Both the position numbers and the translations under genes were made by a program. DNA of 64,000 bases from Bacteroidetes bacterium GWC2_46_850 (lineage in GTDB: Bacteria; Bacteroidota; Bacteroidia; Bacteroidales; Dysgonomonadaceae). Positions 25,007 to 35,684 of the stretch are shown piece after piece. The stretch is taken from contig MENQ01000006.1 of NCBI GenBank assembly GCA_001768325.1, positions 12,839-76,838 of the forward strand, written 5' to 3'. Numbering within the stretch: position 1 is the first letter of the stretch; every line of letters starts with the position of its first letter. The notes under the pieces are model-generated. The model was not told where the DNA came from. It saw only the letters and a list, made by a program, of their open reading frames with translations, and did no database searches.

Positions 25007-27048
25007 ACAATACGAACAAGGACAATAAACAGGACAAACAACCAACCTTACGCCCCAAAATGGGTGGAACCAATCCCAAGCGGCCATTTAATCCTTACTG
25101 GATTTATGCCGTGGCTCTTGCCGTTTTGATGGGCATGTGGTTTTTCGGACAGGACAGCACTGTAAAGGAGGTCAAATGGTCTGATTTTCAGCAATATGCT
25201 CTAGAAAACAGAGTACAGAGCGTCGTTATCTATAGCAATAAAGGGACAGCCGACGCTGTGGTGAGGGAAGAGTCTGTACCCTATATCTTTGGCGATGATG
25301 CAGGTCGCGTGGGCAGGATGCCGGTCATTCAGGTGGAGGGTGCCTCTGCCGACGCAATATCCGAATTCATCGATAAGGTAAAAACAGAGCAAAACTATGA
25401 AATCGAGGTGAGCTTCAATACCACATCCGAGATGTGGGGCATATTGCTCACTTTCGCACCATTCATCCTGCTCATTGTTTTCTGGATATGGATGATGCGC
25501 AGAATGCAGGGCGGTGCCGGCGGTGGCAGTGGCGGCGTTTTCAGCGTGGGTAAGTCAAAGGCGCAGCTCTTTGACAAAGACGCAAGCCAAAAGGTTACCT
25601 TCAGGGATGTGGCCGGTCTCTCCGAAGCGAAGGAAGAAGTGCAGGAGATCGTTGAGTTTCTGAAGAACCCCAACAATTACACCAACCTGGGTGGTAAAAT
25701 CCCCAAAGGCGCACTGTTGGTAGGCCCTCCCGGGACAGGAAAGACATTGCTGGCGAAGGCAGTGGCCGGAGAAGCGAATGTTCCCTTTTTCTCGATCTCC
25801 GGATCAGATTTCGTGGAAATGTTCGTCGGCGTAGGTGCTTCGCGGGTGCGTGACCTGTTCCGCCAGGCAAAGGAAAAAGCTCCCTGCATCGTCTTTATTG
25901 ATGAGATTGATGCGGTGGGTCGTGCGCGAGGTAAGAATACAAACTTCGGCTCAAATGACGAACGGGAGAACACACTCAATCAGCTGCTGACCGAAATGGA
26001 CGGTTTTGGCTCAAACAGCGGAGTGATCATTCTGGCGGCGACAAACCGCGCCGACGTACTGGATAAGGCGTTGATGCGTGCAGGTCGTTTCGACCGGCAG
26101 ATCTATGTAGAGCTGCCCGACCTGAACGACCGCAAGGAGATATTTAAAGTGCACCTGCGGCCCATCAAAATAGATGAATCCATCAACGTGGATTTTCTGG
26201 CCCGGCAGACACCAGGCTTCTCAGGTGCCGACATCGCCAATGTCTGCAACGAAGCAGCCCTGATTGCCGCGCGCAAGAAGAAGAAATTTGTACAAAAAGA
26301 TGATTTCATGAATGCGGTGGATCGCATTGTGGGTGGGCTGGAAAAGAAAAATAAGATCATCACCCAAAATGAGAAAAAGTCAATTGCCATTCACGAAGCA
26401 GGACATGCTACATTAAGCTGGTTCCTTGAGCATGCCAACCCCCTGGTGAAGGTGACCATTGTACCACGCGGGAAAGCATTGGGTGCAGCCTGGTACCTGC
26501 CCGAAGAGCGACAGATCACCACCAAGGAACAGATGCTCGATGAGATGTGTGCTTTGCTGGGAGGCCGTGCCGCAGAGGAGGTATTTATCGGACAGATTTC
26601 ATCGGGTGCGATGAACGACCTGGAAAGAGTCACAAAACAGGCTTATGCCATGATTACCTACATGGGTATGAGCGAGAAATTACCCAACCTGAGTTACTAT
26701 GATTCGTCGGGACAGGAATACACCTTCTCCAAACCCTATAGCGACGAGACGGCCGAGCTCATCGACGCCGAGGTAAAAGTAATGATTGCCCAGCAATATG
26801 AGCGGGCAAAACAGATACTTTCAGATAAAGCAGAAGGCCACAACCAGCTGGCCGGCATCCTACTGGAAAGGGAGATCATTTATGCAGATGACCTGGAGCA
26901 TATCTTCGGCAAACGCAAGTGGGTATCTCGCTCACAGGAAATACTGGATCACAAAAAAGAGAGTGAAGAAGATAAAAAGATCCCTTCCAAGCCGGAGCAC
27001 CCCGCTGATGGTGTTTTCCTCGAGACAGAAGAGAAAGCAGTGGAATAA
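25003..27048 (+). CDS. ftsH: ATP-dependent zinc metalloprotease FtsH
   Basis: A 681-residue inner-membrane AAA+ protease that extracts and degrades membrane and unstable cytoplasmic proteins. Two transmembrane segments (about 29-47 and 147-165) flank a periplasmic domain. A Gly-rich linker precedes the ATPase with Walker A GPPGTGKT (near 241), Walker [12 protein letters not shown] and the second region of homology. The zinc site is HEAGH starting at H464. The acidic C-terminal tail is typical. The start at 25003 gives the usual Asn/Lys-rich N-terminus. Confidence 0.97.
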   Translation: MNNTNKDNKQDKQPTLRPKMGGTNPKRPFNPYWIYAVALAVLMGMWFFGQDSTVKEVKWSDFQQYALENRVQSVVIYSNKGTADAVVREESVPYIFGDDAGRVGRMPVIQVEGASADAISEFIDKVKTEQNYEIEVSFNTTSEMWGILLTFAPFILLIVFWIWMMRRMQGGAGGGSGGVFSVGKSKAQLFDKDASQKVTFRDVAGLSEAKEEVQEIVEFLKNPNNYTNLGGKIPKGALLVGPPGTGKTLLAKAVAGEANVPFFSISGSDFVEMFVGVGASRVRDLFRQAKEKAPCIVFIDEIDAVGRARGKNTNFGSNDERENTLNQLLTEMDGFGSNSGVIILAATNRADVLDKALMRAGRFDRQIYVELPDLNDRKEIFKVHLRPIKIDESINVDFLARQTPGFSGADIANVCNEAALIAARKKKKFVQKDDFMNAVDRIVGGLEKKNKIITQNEKKSIAIHEAGHATLSWFLEHANPLVKVTIVPRGKALGAAWYLPEERQITTKEQMLDEMCALLGGRAAEEVFIGQISSGAMNDLERVTKQAYAMITYMGMSEKLPNLSYYDSSGQEYTFSKPYSDETAELIDAEVKVMIAQQYERAKQILSDKAEGHNQLAGILLEREIIYADDLEHIFGKRKWVSRSQEILDHKKESEEDKKIPSKPEHPADGVFLETEEKAVE

Positions 27049-27102
27049 ATTTTATTAAACTACGATAGAGAAAAGTAATAATTCTCTATAAACAGAAATC
27101 AA

Positions 27103-27128
27103 CAGCCTGATCTTCAACAATCAGGCTG
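27103..27128 (+). terminator. Terminator of ftsH
   Basis: CAGCCTGAT and ATCAGGCTG form a 9-bp stem followed by GTTCTTTTCT. Confidence 0.75.
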
Positions 27129-27242
27129 GTTCTTTTCTCATATACAGATCTATTTGGGTATTTTAAAATTATACACAGCAAAAAAAATCGAACAAATGGG
27201 GGAGCGTTTTCGTTATTATCTAACAACAAAAACAATTGGAAA

Positions 27243-27932
27243 ATGAAAAGAAATCATACAGCCCTATTGACCGGAATATTAATATTGTCAGTAATAAGCT
27301 GCAATTATTCCAATGCGAAAGAAGATAAAAATAACAATTCTAAAAACAGTGTAAATATGAAATTCGAGAAAGTAGCTTTACCTTATGCAACCGACGCGCT
27401 GGAGCCGGTTATTAGTAAACAAACGGTTGAACTCCATTACGGAAAACATCACCAGGCTTATGTGGACAATCTGAACAAACTGGTTGTTGACACCAAATTT
27501 GCAGATGCAGATCTTGAGACGGTTGTAAAAGAGAGCGATGGCGCTATTTTCAACAATGCAGGCCAGATTTATAATCACAATCTTTACTTCACCTCTTTCA
27601 AAAAAGGAGGCGGTGGTGAACCCCAAGGAGCCTTGGCAGAAGCGATCAATAACCAGTATGGTTCATTCGATAAGTTTAAAGAGGAATTTAATGCTGCCGG
27701 AACTTCCGTGTTTGGTTCGGGATGGGTATGGCTGGCAAAAGACGCGAGCGGTAAACTTTCCATCGAAAAGGAAAGCAATGCCGGCAATCCGATTACAAAA
27801 GGATTGACCCCGATCCTGGGTTTCGACGTATGGGAACACTCCTATTACCTCGATTATCAGAATCGCCGTGCCGACCATCTGAAAGAACTTTGGAAGATCA
27901 TCGATTGGGACGTAGTAAGTGCACGTTATTAA
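27243..27932 (+). CDS. Fe-type superoxide dismutase with lipoprotein signal
   Basis: A 229-residue protein. From residue 39 on it is a standard Fe/Mn superoxide dismutase. Metal ligands are H65 (ELHYGKHH), H112 (IYNHNLYF), D195 and H199 (GFDVWEH). Q108 sits where iron enzymes carry their active-site Gln, so iron or cambialistic use is likely. The first 20 residues form a lipoprotein signal with lipobox SVISC, followed by an Asn/Lys-rich linker, which predicts an envelope location, unusual for bacterial FeSOD. M39 matches the canonical cytoplasmic start, so an internal start at 27357 could also give a cytoplasmic form. Confidence 0.92.
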   Translation: MKRNHTALLTGILILSVISCNYSNAKEDKNNNSKNSVNMKFEKVALPYATDALEPVISKQTVELHYGKHHQAYVDNLNKLVVDTKFADADLETVVKESDGAIFNNAGQIYNHNLYFTSFKKGGGGEPQGALAEAINNQYGSFDKFKEEFNAAGTSVFGSGWVWLAKDASGKLSIEKESNAGNPITKGLTPILGFDVWEHSYYLDYQNRRADHLKELWKIIDWDVVSARY

Positions 27933-27979
27933 TTGAAGGCAATCATCCGGCAGGATGTTGTGAGTCACTTGAAAAGGAA

Positions 27980-28012
27980 AAGGATGCAATCCCGTGGTTG
28001 CATCCTTTTTTA
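27980..28012 (+). terminator. Terminator between sod and pgeF
   Basis: AAGGATGCAA and TTGCATCCTT form a 10-bp stem followed by TTTTTAT. The 3' end of pgeF lies just beyond on the opposite strand, so both may use it. Confidence 0.8.
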
Positions 28013-28014
28013 TT

Positions 28015-28830
28015 TTACTTCATCATGATACCGGTAAGCATTCTGCCCGAATGTTCTGTCTGTCGTCGGGCCGAGAAGAAAAGCTCCTCCCTTTCAAAGG
28101 TACAAAGATCACTCTTTTCAATGTTTTCTCCGGCCACGCCCAGCCGGAGGAGTTCCCGCCGGTTTATTTCTTTCAGATCGAGATGCCATTTCGAAGAGGT
28201 ATTCTTTCGAAAAGCGACAACACCGTCCGAGAGGTCGAACCCTTCCCGCACAAATGTATCGATTAATTCATCACCAACCTCATAACGTGCCTGGCTGATG
28301 CCCGGACCTATCCCGGCAATGAGATCAGCAGGCGAAGAATGATAGTGGCGGTTCATCTCCAGGATGGTTTTTTCCACGATCCGCCCCACGGTACCTTTCC
28401 ACCCTGCATGAATCGCAGCGATGGTTTCTCTTTTTTTATCATAAAGAATAATGGGTATACAGTCGGCCGTCGTAGCACAAAGGAAAATCCCTTTTTTTGA
28501 CGTAATGGTTGCATCCACACCATACATGGTTTCAATGGATGCAGCATGATCCAATGAAAGGAAAGAATCATCTACCGACAATACACGGGTGCTGTGCGTC
28601 TGATGCGGAATAATAAACCGATCCATCTCCATATAAAACATGCGTGCAAGGATCTGTCGGTTCTCATAAATATTAATGGGATCATCGTCGGAAAAGTTAC
28701 CCATGTTGAAAGAAGCATACGTGCCGTTGCTTACACCGCCCGAACGGGTAGTGGAGAAATGCACGATCTCTTTTTCCTGGTTCAACAAATCGAACTGCAA
28801 CAGATTACGATGTTGGGGATGCTGCTTCAT
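28015..28830 (-). CDS. pgeF: Peptidoglycan editing factor PgeF (YfiH/multicopper-oxidase-like)
   Basis: A 271-residue protein of the YfiH family. PgeF removes wrongly incorporated L-Ser from muropeptide precursors in E. coli; relatives were called polyphenol oxidases or purine nucleoside phosphorylases. The metal and active-site residues are in HQTHSTRVL, ATTADCIPIILYD and IHAGWKGTVGRIV. It is the third gene of adk-obgE-pgeF, nine bases after obgE. Confidence 0.9.
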   Translation of the reverse strand: MKQHPQHRNLLQFDLLNQEKEIVHFSTTRSGGVSNGTYASFNMGNFSDDDPINIYENRQILARMFYMEMDRFIIPHQTHSTRVLSVDDSFLSLDHAASIETMYGVDATITSKKGIFLCATTADCIPIILYDKKRETIAAIHAGWKGTVGRIVEKTILEMNRHYHSSPADLIAGIGPGISQARYEVGDELIDTFVREGFDLSDGVVAFRKNTSSKWHLDLKEINRRELLRLGVAGENIEKSDLCTFEREELFFSARRQTEHSGRMLTGIMMK

Positions 28831-28839
28831 AAGAGGCGT

Positions 28840-29994
28840 TTAGATATCTTCTTCTAAATAATCCCCGTAATCTTCCTCATTGGGTTCGTCGGTATCAGCA
28901 TCAGCATCATCGGGAAACTGTTCTTCCGGTTCAAACTCCAGTGAAGAGAGATCCAGATTCCTGTGAACGAGTGTATGACGGGAAGCTGCAACAGGGACGG
29001 AGTCATCAGAATTCAACTCACGCCACAACATGTCCTTTAACATCGATAGACCATACCCGGTGACCGAGGAGATAAAGACATACGGAATAACCGGCAACTC
29101 TTTGCGGATCTCATCCATAAGCTCCTCATCGAGCATATCCGATTTCGAAATAGCAAGCAGGTGGGTTTTATCCAGCAATTCAGGGTTATATAACTTTAGC
29201 TCACGCAGTAAAATGCCATATTCCTTCCTGATGTCATCGCTATCGGCAGGAACCACGAAAAGAAGCAACGAATTTCGTTCTATGTGCCTCAGGAATCGTA
29301 AGCCAAGGCCTTTTCCTTCGCTGGCTCCCTCAATAATACCGGGAATATCGGCCATCACAAACGACTTTCCATCGCGGTAACCAACGATGCCCAGGTTGGG
29401 CTCGAGGGTGGTGAATGGATAATTGGCGATTTTGGGTTTCGCAGCAGACACTACCGAGAGAAGGGTCGATTTCCCGGCGTTTGGAAAGCCCACCAGTCCC
29501 ACATCGGCCAGAAGTTTCAGTTCCAGGATCACCCACCGCTCTTCGTAAGGTTCCCCCGGCTGCGCATAACGCGGCGCCTGGTTGGTGGCCGTCTTGAAGT
29601 GCTGATTCCCCAGGCCGCCGCGTCCTCCCTTCAGGAGTATTACCTCCTGCCCGTCGTCGGTAATATCACAGAGATACTCACCGGTATGTGCATCGTAAGC
29701 TACAGTACCGCAGGGGACATCGATGATCTTGCTTTCTCCTTTTTTCCCGGAACGTTGTGCCTTGGAACCGCCCTCACCATGACCGGCAAAAGCATGTCGC
29801 TGATAACGTAAATGAAGCAACGTACAATAATTGCGGTTACCACGCAGGATAATGCTTCCGCCGTCGCCACCATCACCGCCGTCGGGCCCCCCTTTTGGGA
29901 TATATTTTTCCCGTCGGAAGTGTGCGGAACCACGACCGCCCTTGCCTGAACGGCAAAATATCTTTACATAATCAACGAAATTGGTTTCTGCCAT
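28840..29994 (-). CDS. obgE: Ribosome-assembly GTPase ObgE/CgtA
   Basis: A 384-residue Obg GTPase involved in late 50S maturation and stress control. The Gly-rich Obg fold spans about 1-158 ([14 protein letters not shown]). The G domain follows with G1 [10 protein letters not shown]3 [17 protein letters not shown]4 in ISKSD and G5 ISSVTG. A strongly acidic C-terminal tail replaces the longer C-terminal domain of some relatives. It begins five bases after adk. Confidence 0.96.
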   Translation of the reverse strand: MAETNFVDYVKIFCRSGKGGRGSAHFRREKYIPKGGPDGGDGGDGGSIILRGNRNYCTLLHLRYQRHAFAGHGEGGSKAQRSGKKGESKIIDVPCGTVAYDAHTGEYLCDITDDGQEVILLKGGRGGLGNQHFKTATNQAPRYAQPGEPYEERWVILELKLLADVGLVGFPNAGKSTLLSVVSAAKPKIANYPFTTLEPNLGIVGYRDGKSFVMADIPGIIEGASEGKGLGLRFLRHIERNSLLLFVVPADSDDIRKEYGILLRELKLYNPELLDKTHLLAISKSDMLDEELMDEIRKELPVIPYVFISSVTGYGLSMLKDMLWRELNSDDSVPVAASRHTLVHRNLDLSSLEFEPEEQFPDDADADTDEPNEEDYGDYLEEDI

Positions 29995-29999
29995 TTTTT

Positions 30000-30575
30000 T
30001 TATCTTACTATTCTATCGACAATGGTCTCCATTGATTTAAAAATATCATCAATGGAACCATGGCCTTGTATTGTCGCCAGTTTACCCTGTTCTTTATAAA
30101 AATCTTTTAATGGGGCAGTCTGACTGTAATATACCTGAAGACGGGACTCAATGGTTTCCCTGTTGTCGTCTGATCGTCCCGATATTTCACCCCGTTTCAG
30201 CAACCGCCCGATCAATTCTTCATCCGCTACTTCCAGGCTAAGCACTACTGACACCTTTTCTCCATATTTCGCCAACATGGCATCCAGTGCTTCTCCCTGT
30301 GCGAGGGTCCTGGGAAAACCGTCGAAAATAAACCCGTTCTGGTGATTGTGTTCCTGAACCAACTCTTCCAATATGCCAATTACCACCTCATCGGGAACCA
30401 GCTGCCCCTTCGTGATGTAAGATTCGGCTAGTTGCCCCAAACCGGAGTTACTTTTTATTTCTGCCCGTAATAAATCTCCGGTAGAAACATGCTTTAACCC
30501 GTACTTCTCTATCAACTTCTCACTTTGGGTGCCCTTTCCTGATCCCGGAGCCCCAAAAATTACAATATTCAACAT
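30000..30575 (-). CDS. adk: Adenylate kinase, short-LID form
   Basis: A 191-residue enzyme balancing ATP, ADP and AMP. P-loop [10 protein letters not shown] lies near residue 8, STGDLLR near 31 and the DGFPRT motif near 85. The LID is short ([15 protein letters not shown]) and has no zinc-finger cysteines. The ATG at 30575 is chosen over a TTG eight codons upstream. On the minus strand TATCTTTG precedes it. It leads the adk-obgE-pgeF operon. Confidence 0.96.
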   Translation of the reverse strand: MLNIVIFGAPGSGKGTQSEKLIEKYGLKHVSTGDLLRAEIKSNSGLGQLAESYITKGQLVPDEVVIGILEELVQEHNHQNGFIFDGFPRTLAQGEALDAMLAKYGEKVSVVLSLEVADEELIGRLLKRGEISGRSDDNRETIESRLQVYYSQTAPLKDFYKEQGKLATIQGHGSIDDIFKSMETIVDRIVR

Positions 30576-30788
30576 GCTTTTTTCTGAATTAAGCTGCAAA
30601 GATACGCTTTTTCATCCGTTTTGCAGACTTGGTGTCATTCCAAATCGCATGTTAAGAGCATATTTCTTTAGACGATGCCATTTTCCCATACCACCGCTTT
30701 ACACTTCGTTGAATCAGGTCTCTTTCACTTGAACCAATCAGAACCCAAAATGTTTATTTATTGAAGTTGAATATTAACACCAAATACA

Positions 30789-31148
30789 ATGAAGAAAGAA
30801 GAATTCAAACAAAAAACGCGTGAATTGCTGAATGAATTGGCCGATTATATTACACGACTGGAAAATAAAGCTGGTGAAATTGCTGATGATGCCAAAGAAG
30901 GATACCGGGAACGGGTCGATAATCTGAAAGGCCTCAAGGACAACCTCTCCTCTAAACTGGAGGATTATGAAAACATCGCCGACGGCAAATGGGAGGTAGT
31001 CAGGGAAAGTGCAGCCGACTTTTTTGCATCTGTCTCGGAGTCGTGGAAAGAAAACTTCGATAAAGTAGCCGATGCATTCAAAAAGAATGACAGGAATGAT
31101 CCTGAAGCCACCGCAGGAAATCAACCGGATGGCGACGTTCCACAATAA
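30789..31148 (+). CDS. Hypothetical coiled-coil protein
   Basis: A 119-residue highly charged protein with no signal peptide. Nearly all of residues 1-100 is predicted helix, with heptad-like Leu/Ile/Val spacing. The C-terminal tail is Asn/Asp/Pro-rich. I do not recognise the family; it resembles small stress-type helical proteins only in general composition. It stands alone, with a terminator directly after it. Confidence 0.75.
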   Translation: MKKEEFKQKTRELLNELADYITRLENKAGEIADDAKEGYRERVDNLKGLKDNLSSKLEDYENIADGKWEVVRESAADFFASVSESWKENFDKVADAFKKNDRNDPEATAGNQPDGDVPQ

Positions 31149-31152
31149 AGAA

Positions 31153-31186
31153 AAATCCCGACACTATACAGATAGTGTTGGGATTT
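31153..31186 (+). terminator. Terminator after the coiled-coil gene, also facing tRNA-Cys
   Basis: AAATCCCGACACTAT and ATAGTGTTGGGATTT form a 15-bp stem (one G-T pair) with loop ACAG. It lies between convergent units and works in either direction. Confidence 0.85.
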
Positions 31187-31193
31187 CATTTTG

Positions 31194-31264
31194 AGGTACC
31201 TGGCGGATTCGAACCGCCGTAAACGGTTTTGCAGACCGGCGCCTAGCCACTCGGCCAAGGTACC
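31194..31264 (-). tRNA. tRNA-Cys(GCA)
   Basis: A 71-base tRNA. Acceptor GGTACCT/AGGTACC, D-arm GCC...GGC, anticodon loop CTGCAAA with anticodon GCA, T-arm GGCGG-TTCGAAT-CCGCC. The first anticodon-stem pair is a C-T mismatch. CCA is not encoded. A TACATTTG -7 box lies at 31292-31285. Confidence 0.95.
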
Positions 31265-31386
31265 CTACTGGCTTAAAGCGGTTGCAAATGTACTATAATT
31301 TTTTGAGAAATAAAAAAGATTGTCCGCTAATTTGATCATTTGCATACAGGATCTGGAGCTTCGAACATAACATATAACCGGAAAAC

Positions 31387-31425
31387 CCCGGGAATATTGG
31401 AGAGCACAAATATGGGGTTCCCGGG
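31387..31425 (-). terminator. Probable terminator of radA
   Basis: CCCGGGAA and TTCCCGGG pair across a 23-base loop directly after the radA stop, followed on the minus strand by GGGGTTTTCC. The loop is long and the T-run weak. Confidence 0.45.
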
Positions 31426-31426
31426 A

Positions 31427-32794
31427 TCACGAGAACAAAAGTCGGAACGCGTCGCTCACCCGCTTTACCTGTTGCAACTCGATCGACGTTTTCTTATGAA
31501 TGCCTTTCAGGTTATTTGCCGGAATGAGCATCCGGTTGAAACCCAGTTTTTCTGCTTCCTGAATACGTTGTTCAATGCGGTTTACCGGGCGGATCTCCCC
31601 CGACAAGCCTACCTCACCGCATAAGCATGTATCCCGCTCAATGGTCATATCGAGGCTCGAAGAGAGCACCGCGCTGATGACCGACAGGTCCAAGCCGGGA
31701 TCGTTCACACGCAGGCCACCAGCGATGTTAAGAAAGACATCTTTCTGTGCCAGCTTAAAACCTGCCCTTTTTTCCAGTACTGCCAGCAGCATGTTCATCC
31801 TTCTGATGTCGAAACCGGTGGCAGAACGTTGCGGTGTGCCATAGGCAGCCGTACTGACCAGCGACTGTGTCTCAATCACAAAAGGACGAACCCCTTCAAT
31901 GGCAGCAGCAATGGAGACGCCGCTCAGCCCGTCGTGATTCTGCGTAAGCAGCAATTCGGAAGGGTTACTCACCTCCCGCAACCCCGACTGGTTCATCTCA
32001 TAGATTCCAAGCTCGGCAGTACTGCCAAACCGGTTTTTGATGCTTCGAAGTATACGGTACATATAATGCTGGTCGCCTTCAAACTGCAATACCGTATCCA
32101 CAATATGCTCCAGTATCTTCGGGCCGGCAATGCTGCCCTCCTTGGTGATATGCCCGATTAGCAGCACCGGCGTACCCGACTGTTTGGCAAACTTCAGGAG
32201 TGAGGCGGCACACTCGCGTACCTGCGATATGCTTCCGGGTGACGACTCCAGCGCGTCGCTGTATACTGTCTGGATGGAGTCGATAATCAGCAGCTGCGGC
32301 GAGACCTGCTTCACATGTTTGAAGATATCATCGAGGTTGGTCTCGCACACAATCAGGCAATCGTCGTTTTCAATGCCGATGCGCTCCGCCCTGAGCTTCA
32401 GCTGACGCGCGCTCTCCTCTCCGGAGACATAGAGTGAGCGGATACCTTTCAGCTTCAGGATGGTCTGCAGGACCAAGGTCGATTTCCCGATGCCCGGCTC
32501 ACCGCCGATCAGGATAACCGATGCCGGCACCAGTCCACCACCCAGCACACGGTTCAGTTCCGTATCCTGCATGTCTATGCGAGGCTCCTCATCCGCTTTG
32601 ATCTCCCGCAATGTCATCGGCACGCTCTTCCCTTCCCGGAAAGTACGTGTGTCTTCCTGTTTGGAGGCGGCATCCTTGCGTATCAGTTCCTCCACAAAGG
32701 TAGACCACTCACCACAGGAAGGACATTTTCCCATCCATTTGGGTGCCTCATACCCACAATTACTGCAAAAATAAACCGATTTCAGTTTTGCCAT
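31427..32794 (-). CDS. radA: DNA repair protein RadA (Sms)
   Basis: A 455-residue RecA-like ATPase that drives branch migration in recombination. The N-terminal zinc finger is CSNCGYEAPKWMGKCPSC. Walker A is GGEPGIGKSTL, the RadA-specific KNRFG motif is present, and the C-terminal Lon-protease-like domain lacks the protease dyad. The ATG at 32794 (MAKLKSVYFC) is the family start. It is divergent from tex. Confidence 0.96.
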   Translation of the reverse strand: MAKLKSVYFCSNCGYEAPKWMGKCPSCGEWSTFVEELIRKDAASKQEDTRTFREGKSVPMTLREIKADEEPRIDMQDTELNRVLGGGLVPASVILIGGEPGIGKSTLVLQTILKLKGIRSLYVSGEESARQLKLRAERIGIENDDCLIVCETNLDDIFKHVKQVSPQLLIIDSIQTVYSDALESSPGSISQVRECAASLLKFAKQSGTPVLLIGHITKEGSIAGPKILEHIVDTVLQFEGDQHYMYRILRSIKNRFGSTAELGIYEMNQSGLREVSNPSELLLTQNHDGLSGVSIAAAIEGVRPFVIETQSLVSTAAYGTPQRSATGFDIRRMNMLLAVLEKRAGFKLAQKDVFLNIAGGLRVNDPGLDLSVISAVLSSSLDMTIERDTCLCGEVGLSGEIRPVNRIEQRIQEAEKLGFNRMLIPANNLKGIHKKTSIELQQVKRVSDAFRLLFS

Positions 32795-32937
32795 ACTGTC
32801 GTGCTTTAAAGCGGTAAAGATAGAGAAATTTCTTGTACTTTTGTCGTTTGGGTATGGCTGCATAATGCAGAAACTCCCGGAACAGGGTTGGTCTCATTGC
32901 AGGCGACCCGGCTTAAAAAAGATTTAAAATTCAACAA

Positions 32938-35058
32938 ATGTCTGTCATTCATTCATTGATATCCCGAACGCTCAACCTGCCGCTCAAAAGCGTGGAGAAT
33001 ACTGTAAAACTCCTTGAAGAAGGAGCCACCATTCCTTTTATCAGCCGTTACCGTAAGGAAGCCACTGGCGGACTCGACGAAGTACAGACGGGCGACATCA
33101 AAGTGTGGCACGAGAAATACCGGGAGCTGGAGAAGCGAAAAGAGTTTATACTGAAAACCATTTCTGAGCAGGAAAAGCTTACACCGGAACTTACAGAAAA
33201 GATAAACAGCTGCTGGGACAACACGGATCTGGAAGACATCTACCTTCCTTTCAAGCCCAAGAGGCAGACCCGTGCCGAGATTGCCCGCAAAAACGGACTG
33301 GAACCGCTCGCCAAATGGTTGATGACGCAACAGCACGACCCGGTGGAAACAAAGGCAGCGCAATTTGTGAATGAGCGGGTGGCTGATGTGGAAGCAGCGC
33401 TAAAAGGAGCGCGTGATATCATTGCCGAATGGGTGAACGAAGATACAAGTGCCCGACAGTTGATCCGGAATATTTTCTCTCACGATGCCATCATCTCCTC
33501 GAAGGTGGTGAAGGGAAAAGAGCAGGAAGGTGAAAAATATGCCGATTATTTCGATTTCGCCACACCACTGGCACGGTGTCCTTCACACCGCATCCTGGCC
33601 ATTCGTCGCGGCGAAGCAGAAGGATTTCTGCGTGTCACCATCTCGCCCGACGACGAAAAATGCCTGGACAGGCTTGTACCCCGATATGCAAAAAAAGATG
33701 TACCAGCCGCTGATCAAGTGGAGGAGGCAGTTACAGATGCATACAAGCGCCTGCTGAAATCTTCCATTGAGACGGAGTTTGCCAATCTTTCCAAAGAAAA
33801 GGCCGATGAGGCGGCCATCGCAGTCTTTGCCGAGAACCTGCGCCAGTTGTTGCTGTCCCCCCCCCTTGGACAGCAACGTATCCTGGCCGTCGATCCGGGC
33901 TTCCGCACCGGCTGTAAGCTGGTCTGCCTGAATGAACAGGGCGACTTGCTGCATAACGAGACCATCTATCCCCATCCGCCGCAAAACGAGTTTACCAAAG
34001 CGGCGGGCAAGGTGGTCAAGCTGGTCTCCACCTACAGGATCGACGCCATTGCCATCGGGAACGGAACAGCGAGCCGCGAGACAGAACGGTTCATCTCCAA
34101 CCTTCGCTATGAAAAGGAGGTGAAGGTCTTCGTGGTGAGTGAGAACGGTGCCTCAGTCTATTCGGCCTCCAAAATAGCCCGGGAAGAGTTCCCCGATTAT
34201 GATGTGACCGTACGGGGCGCCGTGTCCATTGGCCGGCGACTAAGCGATCCCCTGGCAGAGTTGGTGAAGATTGATCCCAAGTCGATTGGCGTGGGACAGT
34301 ATCAGCACGATGTAGATCAGACAAAGCTGAAGCATTCGCTGGACAGGACCGTAGAAAGTTGTGTGAACCTGGTGGGTGTGAGCCTCAACACGGCAAGCCG
34401 GCATCTGCTTACCTATGTATCGGGACTGGGGGAGTCACTGGCGCAGAATATTGTAGACTGGCGTGCTGAGAACGGCCCTTTCCGTTCGCGGAAAGAACTG
34501 AAAAAGGTACCCCGACTGGGAGTGAAAGCATTTGAACAGTGTGCCGGGTTCCTGCGGATTACCGATGCGGAGAACCCGCTGGATAACTCGGCGGTGCACC
34601 CCGAAAGTTACCCCATTGTGGAAAAGATGGCCCACGACCTGCATTGCTCAGTGAAAGAACTGATCAGAAACAAAGCGTTGATATCCACCATCGACATAAA
34701 CAGCTATAAAACAGAAGAGGCTGGCATCGAAACATTGAATGACATTTTGCAGGAACTGGAAAAACCGGGACGCGATCCGCGATCCACAGTACAGATGCTG
34801 GAATTTGACCCCAACATTCGCACCATCAACGATTTGAGAGAAGGGATGAAGCTTCCGGGTATTGTCACCAACATCACCAACTTCGGTTGTTTTGTAGACA
34901 TCGGCATCAAGGAAAACGGGCTGGTACATATCTCGGAGCTGGCCGACCGGTTTGTCTCCGACCCCACCGAAGTGGTATCGCTCCACCAACATGTGGAAGT
35001 GACCGTGTTGTCGGTCGATATGGAAAGGAAACGCATCGCACTCTCCCTGAAAAAATAG
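32938..35058 (+). CDS. tex: Tex-family RNA-binding transcription accessory protein
   Basis: A 706-residue cytoplasmic protein. The helical N-terminal Tex region contains the SRYRKEATGGLDEVQ signature; a YqgF/RNase H-like domain follows with LAVDPGFRTGCK near residue 315, then helix-hairpin-helix repeats near 500, and an S1 domain at about 636-706 with NITNFGCFVDIG. Tex binds RNA and influences transcription. It is convergent with rnhB, with only eight bases between stops and no terminator. Confidence 0.93.
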   Translation: MSVIHSLISRTLNLPLKSVENTVKLLEEGATIPFISRYRKEATGGLDEVQTGDIKVWHEKYRELEKRKEFILKTISEQEKLTPELTEKINSCWDNTDLEDIYLPFKPKRQTRAEIARKNGLEPLAKWLMTQQHDPVETKAAQFVNERVADVEAALKGARDIIAEWVNEDTSARQLIRNIFSHDAIISSKVVKGKEQEGEKYADYFDFATPLARCPSHRILAIRRGEAEGFLRVTISPDDEKCLDRLVPRYAKKDVPAADQVEEAVTDAYKRLLKSSIETEFANLSKEKADEAAIAVFAENLRQLLLSPPLGQQRILAVDPGFRTGCKLVCLNEQGDLLHNETIYPHPPQNEFTKAAGKVVKLVSTYRIDAIAIGNGTASRETERFISNLRYEKEVKVFVVSENGASVYSASKIAREEFPDYDVTVRGAVSIGRRLSDPLAELVKIDPKSIGVGQYQHDVDQTKLKHSLDRTVESCVNLVGVSLNTASRHLLTYVSGLGESLAQNIVDWRAENGPFRSRKELKKVPRLGVKAFEQCAGFLRITDAENPLDNSAVHPESYPIVEKMAHDLHCSVKELIRNKALISTIDINSYKTEEAGIETLNDILQELEKPGRDPRSTVQMLEFDPNIRTINDLREGMKLPGIVTNITNFGCFVDIGIKENGLVHISELADRFVSDPTEVVSLHQHVEVTVLSVDMERKRIALSLKK

Positions 35059-35066
35059 TCAGTTTT

Positions 35067-35681
35067 TCAGAAATCAAGCGTCATCTGACGTTCGAAAAGT
35101 TGGAAGCTTTTCCGGTGTAAGGGTGTGATACCCCACTCCAGAATAGCCTGTCGGTGTTTCGCCGTGGGATACCCCTTGTTGCAGGCCCAATCATAACCGG
35201 GATACTGCTCATGCAGTTCCCGCATATACTCGTCACGATAAGTCTTGGCCAGGACAGAGGCGGCAGCGATGGACTGAAATAGGGCATCCCCCTTCACCAC
35301 ACAGGTATATGGGGTGGGTCCGAAAGGACGAAAGCGGTTCCCGTCCACCAGAATATGAGCGGGCGACAGCGACAGCTTCCGCAATGCCCGATGCATCGAC
35401 TCCACCGAGGCCCAGAGAATATTCATTTCATCGATCTCTTCGGGAGAGCAGGATGCCACCGCATAACTCACTGCATTTTCTTCGATGATCAAACGCAGTT
35501 CGTTCCGCTTCTTTTCGGTCAGTTGCTTGGAATCGTTCAGTCCGACGCAGGAAAAACCGGATGGCAGCACCACGGCGGCTGCAAATACGGGACCGGCAAG
35601 GCAACCCCGCCCGGCCTCATCGCAACCGGCTTCCACGCAACCACTCTTCATACATGCCTGCAATACCTGGTGCTGTTTCAT
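35067..35681 (-). CDS. rnhB: Ribonuclease HII
   Basis: A 204-residue enzyme that nicks RNA-DNA hybrids at embedded ribonucleotides. The catalytic DE pair is in AGCDEAGRGCLAGP near residue 20, followed by LNDSKQL, the later Asp in ILVDGNRF, and SVLAKTYRD. Length is typical. It follows the metallophosphoesterase on the same strand by three bases. Confidence 0.95.
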   Translation of the reverse strand: MKQHQVLQACMKSGCVEAGCDEAGRGCLAGPVFAAAVVLPSGFSCVGLNDSKQLTEKKRNELRLIIEENAVSYAVASCSPEEIDEMNILWASVESMHRALRKLSLSPAHILVDGNRFRPFGPTPYTCVVKGDALFQSIAAASVLAKTYRDEYMRELHEQYPGYDWACNKGYPTAKHRQAILEWGITPLHRKSFQLFERQMTLDF

Positions 35682-35684
35682 TCC

